Shown one piece after another: positions 58,417 through 64,000 of a stretch of 64,000 nucleotides of DNA. The DNA is taken from the NCBI GenBank assembly GCA_947624745.1, contig CANQLR010000003.1, positions 1 to 64,000 on the forward strand. The letters run 5' to 3'. Within the stretch, counting starts at the first letter, position 1. Each line of letters opens with the position of its first letter. Position numbers and translations under genes: made by a program. The DNA comes from an uncultured Clostridia bacterium (GTDB taxonomy: Bacteria > Bacillota > Clostridia > Oscillospirales > Ruminococcaceae). A model generated the notes under the pieces. It was not told the DNA's origin. It saw only the letters and a program-made list of their open reading frames with translations, and made no database searches.

Positions 58417-58854
58417 ATGAAAGCGGTAATACAGCGGGTCCTTCGCGCAAGGGTCGACGTCGGCGGCGAGACGGTCGGCGAGATAAAAAACGGGCTGATG
58501 ATACTTTTGGGGGTCGGAAAGGGCGACAGCGAGGCTGCCTGCCGAACGCTCGCGGAAAAAATAGTCAAGCTGCGCATTTTTTCGGACGAAAACGGCAAGA
58601 CGAACCTATCAATTAAGGACGTCGGCGGTGAGATCTTGGCGGTGTCGCAGTTCACGCTTTTTGCCGACTGCTCCCACGGGAACCGCCCGAGCTTTTTCGA
58701 GGCCGCCCCGCCGGATATCGCAAACGCCCTTTACGAGCGCTTCTGCGACGAGCTTTCCGCCCTCGGCCATATGCCGCAAAAAGGGGTCTTCGGCGCGGAC
58801 ATGAAGATAGATATGCTCTGCGACGGGCCGTTTACCGTGAATTTGGAGGTGTAA
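58417..58854 (+). CDS. dtd: D-aminoacyl-tRNA deacylase
   Basis: This 145-residue proofreading enzyme frees D-amino acids (and glycine mischarged on tRNA-Ala). Signatures SQFTLFAD and NRPSFFEAAPP are present, and the C-terminal GVFGADMKIDMLCDGPFTV replaces the common NDGP with CDGP. GGGAGGAAGC precedes the ATG. It is one base from the next gene, forming a two-gene unit. Confidence 0.95.
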   Translation: MKAVIQRVLRARVDVGGETVGEIKNGLMILLGVGKGDSEAACRTLAEKIVKLRIFSDENGKTNLSIKDVGGEILAVSQFTLFADCSHGNRPSFFEAAPPDIANALYERFCDELSALGHMPQKGVFGADMKIDMLCDGPFTVNLEV

Positions 58855-58855
58855 A

Positions 58856-59194
58856 ATGAACATACAGATCTATTCTCGCGCGAAGTGCTTCGACTCGAAA
58901 AAGGCGGAGCGCTGGTTCAAGGAGCGCGGGATAAAATTCCAGCTTATCGACCTCGATCAAAAGGGCTTGAGCCCCCGCGAGCTCGACAGCGTAATCGCGG
59001 CGGTGGGGCTCGAAAGCCTCATCGACCCGAAGTCCAAATCCCCCGAGGCCGCGCTGATGGGGTATCTCGGGAGCGATGAACAGAAAAAGGAGAAGCTTAT
59101 AGACGACCCGCGGCTTTTGCGCTCCCCCATCGTGCGAAACGGCAGGCTCGCGACCGTAGGATATTGCCCCGAGATCTGGAAGGGCTGGGAATAA
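58856..59194 (+). CDS. ArsC/Spx/MgsR family protein
   Basis: This 112-residue thioredoxin-fold protein has a single Cys11 in RAKCFDSKKA where ArsC has its catalytic Cys and Spx a CxxC. It also has RGIKFQLIDLDQKGLS and the RSPIVRNG segment with the cis-Pro. Because only one N-terminal Cys is present it is ArsC-like in chemistry, but no ars genes adjoin it, so a thiol-redox or regulatory role is equally likely. It is co-transcribed with dtd. Confidence 0.85.
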   Translation: MNIQIYSRAKCFDSKKAERWFKERGIKFQLIDLDQKGLSPRELDSVIAAVGLESLIDPKSKSPEAALMGYLGSDEQKKEKLIDDPRLLRSPIVRNGRLATVGYCPEIWKGWE

Positions 59195-59268
59195 CGGCGG
59201 CAAAGCTTCAAAAACTGCGCCCGCGTTCCTGCAATTTTGCAATTTCGGGTGATTTACGGCATTATTAA

Positions 59269-60744
<1,476 letters not shown>

Positions 60745-60762
60745 TAAAGTAATAAAATCTTT

Positions 60763-60796
60763 AAGCGGCATGGCGAAAGGCTGTGCCGCTTTTTTG
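60763..60796 (+). terminator. terminator after gdhA
   Basis: AGCGGCA and TGCCGCT form a stem followed by a T run. Confidence 0.82.
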
Positions 60797-60798
60797 CA

Positions 60799-60832
60799 TA
60801 AAAACTCCCCGCCGGGGCTTGCCTCAGCGGGG
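60799..60832 (-). terminator. terminator after the GH94 gene
   Basis: On the minus strand CCCCGC...GCGGGG closes a loop, then AGTTTTT. Confidence 0.72.
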
Positions 60833-60850
60833 GGCGATTTTATAGGGTTA

Positions 60851-63253
60851 TTATCCCAAAACTACCGTTACTTCGTTTGTGTCCTTAAGCTTTGCCTCGG
60901 GGAGGAGGGTGCCGGGGAGGGTCTCGCCGTTCAGGACAAGCTTTTTGACGCCGGACTGGACGTGGGCGGAGTTATCGACGGTGATGTCTAACTTTTTTCC
61001 GCGGAAGACCTTTCTCATCTTCATGCCGTCCCAGCTTGACGGGATCGACGGGCTGACGATGAGGCCTTCGGAGTTCGGGCGCATGCCGCAGATGCCCTCG
61101 ACGCAGCCGACCATGACGGTCGAGGCGGTGCCGGTGAGCCAGTGGACGTGCGCGCGGCCCTCATAGGGAGAGCGGGTAGACTCGACAAACTGGCCGTGGA
61201 CGTAGGGCTCGATGACCCTTATTTCCGCCTTGTCGTTCATCGAGGCGGGGGTGGATTCCATGAAGTACTCAAACGCGCGGTCGCCGTGGCCGAGGAGAGA
61301 TTCGGCGAGTATCGCCCAGCCCTGTGACTGGCTGAAAATGCCGCCGTTTTCCTTGGTGTCGGGGTTGAAAATGTGCATCAGCGCGCCGTCGAAGAAGTGG
61401 TCGACGTACGGGGGCTCCAGAAGCTTTACGCCGTATTTCGTGTTGAGTATGCGGTGGACCGACTCCATCGCCTTTTCGCCCTGCTCGGGAGAGGCGAAGC
61501 CGGAGATCACCGACCAGCTCTGCGGGTTGAGCCACATATTCGCCTCGGGGTCGCTCTTCGCGCCGACGACAACGCCGTCCTCGCGAATGCCCCTGATGAA
61601 GCGGTCTTCGTCCCAGCAGTCGGAGAGCGACTTGCCGAGCTTCGGCTGGACTTCATCAAGATATTTGATGTACTCCTTATCGCCGCGCTCGCCTGCCCAG
61701 TATCTCATCAGGTTCATGGCGTAGTAGAGCTGGAATGCGACGAAGGTCGATTCGCCCTTGGCACCCATTCTTAAGCAGTCGTTCCAGTCTGCGTGAAGGC
61801 CGGCGGGCATGTCGTGGGCGCCGAGGCGCTCCATTGAGAAGTTTATGGCGCGCTTTAAGTGATCGTAGACGGTATCCTCGCCGCCGTTGGCGTAGACGAT
61901 GACTTCATCTAAGAACGCGGTGTTTCCGCTCTCGCCGATGTACTTATAGACGGTCGGGAAGAGCCAGAGCGCGTCGTCGGCGCGGTATGACGGATGCCCC
62001 GTGGCCTGAACGTAGGAGGGCTGGTCGGGGGTGTCCTCGTGGCCGGCGTTGTGATTGAATTTTACGAGCGGCAGCCCGCCGCCGTTGTCGACCTGAGCCG
62101 AGATCATGAAGCGGATCTTTTCAAGCGCCATCTCAGGGTCGAGGTGGATTATGCCCTGAATGTCCTGCACCGTGTCGCGGTAGCCGTAGCCGTTTCTGAG
62201 GCCGCAGTAGATGAGGGAGGCGGCGCGCGACCAAGTGAAGGTGATGAAGCACTGGTAGGCGTTCCAGACGTTTATCATGTTATTGAATTCCTCGGACGGG
62301 GTCTCGACCTCGAAGCGCTCGAGCTTTTCGTGCCAGAAGTCCCTGATCTCGGCAACTTCGGCATCGACAACAGCGGGATCACGGTCGTATTTCGCGATGA
62401 TCTCGGCGGCCGCCTTCGAGTCGCGCTGGCCGAGGATATAGATGAAGGTCTTTTCCTCGCCGGGCTCTAAGGTGGCGTTTGACTGCAAAGCGCCGCAGGC
62501 GTTCGAGTTATAGTTCATCGAGCCGTCGAGCTGTCCCTTTTCGACCGCGATCGGGTCGGAGTAGGTTCTGTAGGGGCCTATGAAGCTGTCAAGGTTGCCG
62601 CAGGCGGCGTCTGCCTTCGCGGCGGCAAGTCCCAGAAAGCGCTCGCGGTGGTTCGAGCCGGAGGCGTCGCGCCCCGAGTTTTCGTTTATGTGCTGAATGA
62701 CCCTGTTTCCGCCCTCGAAGGAGGTGCGGGTGATGAAGAGGGTGTACTGCAGGTTGACCTGATCCTGTTCGTAGTTGTTGTCGTTGGTGAACTCCAAAAA
62801 GCCGAAGACGGAGAGGTTTCTCGGCTTCGAGGAGAGGTTTCTTACCTTGGCGCGCCAGACCTCGTAGGTCGCGCCGTTCGGGACGTAGTAGGTCACCTCG
62901 GAGCGGATCTCGCGGTACTCGGCGCTCATGACCGAATAGCCGGTGCCGTGGCGGACTTCGGAAATATACTGCTCCAAGGGCTTGCCGACAGGCTGCCATG
63001 TCGCGGACCAGTAGTCCTTGAGCTCGTTGTCGCGGATATAGATGTATCTGCCGGGGAGCGCCATCATCGAGTTGAAGCGGTAGCGGGAGATACGGCCGTT
63101 GGCGCCGCTCTGCACAAAGCTGTAGCCGCCGGCGTTGTTCGAGATTATCGCTCCGTAAGCGGGCGAGCCGAGGTAGTTGCACCACGGCGCCGGGGTGTCG
63201 GGGCGGGTTATGACATATTCCTTCTTTTTAAGGTCGAAATGTCCGTATTTCAT
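60851..63253 (-). CDS. GH94 glycoside phosphorylase (chitobiose/cellobiose phosphorylase type)
   Basis: This 800-residue enzyme has the full GH94 layout: an N-terminal beta-sandwich (MKYGHFDLKKKEYVIT), a helical linker, an (alpha/alpha)6 barrel and a C-terminal beta domain. The general acid Asp is 492 in HADWNDC. GYRDTVQDIQG, KENGGIFSQSQGW and HVHWLTGTAS fit the family. The barrel loops look closer to diacetylchitobiose phosphorylase than to classical cellobiose phosphorylase, but specificity is not secure. It lacks a signal peptide and cleaves imported disaccharides with phosphate, saving ATP. It is monocistronic. Confidence 0.9.
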   Translation of the reverse strand: MKYGHFDLKKKEYVITRPDTPAPWCNYLGSPAYGAIISNNAGGYSFVQSGANGRISRYRFNSMMALPGRYIYIRDNELKDYWSATWQPVGKPLEQYISEVRHGTGYSVMSAEYREIRSEVTYYVPNGATYEVWRAKVRNLSSKPRNLSVFGFLEFTNDNNYEQDQVNLQYTLFITRTSFEGGNRVIQHINENSGRDASGSNHRERFLGLAAAKADAACGNLDSFIGPYRTYSDPIAVEKGQLDGSMNYNSNACGALQSNATLEPGEEKTFIYILGQRDSKAAAEIIAKYDRDPAVVDAEVAEIRDFWHEKLERFEVETPSEEFNNMINVWNAYQCFITFTWSRAASLIYCGLRNGYGYRDTVQDIQGIIHLDPEMALEKIRFMISAQVDNGGGLPLVKFNHNAGHEDTPDQPSYVQATGHPSYRADDALWLFPTVYKYIGESGNTAFLDEVIVYANGGEDTVYDHLKRAINFSMERLGAHDMPAGLHADWNDCLRMGAKGESTFVAFQLYYAMNLMRYWAGERGDKEYIKYLDEVQPKLGKSLSDCWDEDRFIRGIREDGVVVGAKSDPEANMWLNPQSWSVISGFASPEQGEKAMESVHRILNTKYGVKLLEPPYVDHFFDGALMHIFNPDTKENGGIFSQSQGWAILAESLLGHGDRAFEYFMESTPASMNDKAEIRVIEPYVHGQFVESTRSPYEGRAHVHWLTGTASTVMVGCVEGICGMRPNSEGLIVSPSIPSSWDGMKMRKVFRGKKLDITVDNSAHVQSGVKKLVLNGETLPGTLLPEAKLKDTNEVTVVLG

Positions 63254-63279
63254 GTTTTAGCCTCCTTGACTTTTTTATT

Positions 63280-63308
63280 ATAGTAACATTTTTCCGCGCC
63301 GATTGCAA
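63280..63308 (-). promoter_or_regulatory. sigma-A promoter of the GH94 gene
   Basis: On the minus strand TTGCAA (63303-63308), 17 nt, TACTAT (63280-63285), which overlaps a TATAAT 3 nt further on. Confidence 0.6.
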
Positions 63309-63417
63309 GAGAAAAGACATATTTTTTTGATAAATTCTCATTCCCCGCGCGGGCGCGGCTGCTCGTAATGATTATAACATATGTATAAAAAATTTTCAAC
63401 TATTTATTTCAAATCGG

Positions 63418-63446
63418 TTGAAATATTCCGAAATTTATTGTATAAT
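63418..63446 (+). promoter_or_regulatory. sigma-A promoter of the GH30 gene
   Basis: TTGAAA, 17 nt, TATAAT, 51 nt before the ATG. Confidence 0.82.
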
Positions 63447-63496
63447 AAAGCTGTATTCGGCCGCGCGCCGAAAATTTACGTTACAGGAGCATTTGT

Positions 63497-64000
63497 ATGA
63501 AGATAGTTAAAAGAATTACCTCGGCGGCGCTTGTCGCTGCGATGGTCTTTTCGCTCGCGGGATGCGTGGCGGGGGATAAGCCGGTCGAGACGGAGCCTAT
63601 TCGGGGCGAGGAGATGTATGTTCCCGAGCTTGATGGGCTCGATGCGAGCTCTCCCGTCACCGTGGACGCGGCGATCACCCATCAGGAGATAAAGGGCTTC
63701 GGCGGGATAAACTATCCCGGGTGGATAGACGACCTTACCCCCGAGCAGCGCGAGACGGCTTTTCTGAACGGCGAGGGGCAGCTGGGGTTCACGGTACTCC
63801 GCATACATATCGATCCCGACCCCGCAAACTGGGAGAGGGAGCTTGAGACCGCGAAATATGCCTATGACAAGGGGTGCCTGGTGTTTGCATCGCCTTGGAA
63901 CCCGCCGGCGGATATGTGCGAGAAGTTCACGCATAACGGTAACCCCAACGCGCAGAGGCTGAAGCACGACCGCTACGCGGACTATGCCAAACACCTGAAC
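63497..64000 (+). CDS. GH30-like glycoside hydrolase lipoprotein (5' part, runs off the window)
   Basis: The first 168 residues are present, open to the window edge. A lipoprotein signal ends SLAGC with Cys23. After a short linker comes ITHQEIKGFGGINYPGW, then LGFTVLRIHIDPDPANWE and ASPWNPPADM, the opening strands of the GH30 barrel found in glucuronoxylanases and related beta-glycanases. The catalytic Glu residues lie beyond the window. It should be anchored on the outer membrane face and release oligosaccharides that cytoplasmic enzymes such as the CE15 esterase could process further. Confidence 0.82.
   Translation, partial: MKIVKRITSAALVAAMVFSLAGCVAGDKPVETEPIRGEEMYVPELDGLDASSPVTVDAAITHQEIKGFGGINYPGWIDDLTPEQRETAFLNGEGQLGFTVLRIHIDPDPANWERELETAKYAYDKGCLVFASPWNPPADMCEKFTHNGNPNAQRLKHDRYADYAKHLN

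Overview
The window looks like a chromosomal segment of a GC-rich, anaerobic, spore-forming member of the Clostridia, probably a fibre-degrading gut lineage related to Oscillospiraceae/Ruminococcaceae. The evidence is sporulation and germination genes (spoVAD-spoVAE, ypeB, spoIIAA-spoIIAB-sigF), a complete Rnf complex, a flavodiiron protein with rubredoxin, CIRCE/HrcA heat-shock control, and plant-glycan enzymes (CE15, GH27, GH94, GH30). No rRNA, tRNA, CRISPR, phage or complete insertion sequence was recognised. The species assignment is inference.

Layout. 1-8.7 kb: a small membrane protein, then a giant minus-strand surface protein with a beta-helix head, about 18 CnaB-like repeats and an NPATG sorting tail. 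8.9-13.1 kb: CE15 esterase, PduL, a small wall-anchored protein and an SGNH-hydrolase lipoprotein. 13.2-14.1 kb: repeat island 1. 14.1-15.0 kb: a decaying XRE/DUF2178-like module. 15.0-17.2 kb: RidA, Nudix and threonine ammonia-lyase. 17.3 kb: a 110-bp MITE-like element, then a membrane protein. 18.3-25.6 kb: rnfCDGEAB followed without a break by apbE, a NusG-domain-II protein, a Gx-family membrane protein and an ECF S component. 25.6-26.6 kb: repeat island 2. 26.6-28.0 kb: spoVAD-spoVAE. 28.1-33.1 kb: lipoprotein, cyclophilin, uvrC behind a probable attenuator, rsmD-coaD-coiled-coil protein. 33.3-39.4 kb: aspartate kinase, aldolase, YpeB, EF-G-like GTPase. 39.6-43.9 kb: argCJBD. 44.0-44.7 kb: repeat island 3 and the second 110-bp element. 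44.8-48.1 kb: flavodiiron protein and the sigF operon. 48.2-53.1 kb: hrcA-grpE-dnaK-dnaJ. 53.1-64 kb: zinc phospholipase C-like protein, zinc-ribbon protein, GH27, fused ABC transporter, dtd, ArsC/Spx-like protein, glutamate dehydrogenase, GH94 phosphorylase and the start of a GH30 lipoprotein.

How it works together. Rnf couples ferredoxin oxidation, NAD reduction and ion transport. ApbE in the same operon would attach the covalent FMN of RnfD and RnfG, and the NusG-II/Gx/ECF tail resembles the accessory genes of flavin-based extracellular electron transfer. ArgCJBD and glutamate dehydrogenase handle glutamate and arginine. GH94, GH27, CE15 and GH30 act on plant-derived oligosaccharides.

The least explained signals are not protein-coding. 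Three intergenic islands share modules in both orientations and contain cassettes of perfect hairpins with mostly 3-nt loops, bracketed by GGGGCGAAGCCCC and its complement. Two 110-bp elements with inverted-repeat ends, in opposite orientations, each lie 12-14 nt upstream of a promoter. Most promoters shown here are sigma-A type with a 17-nt spacer.
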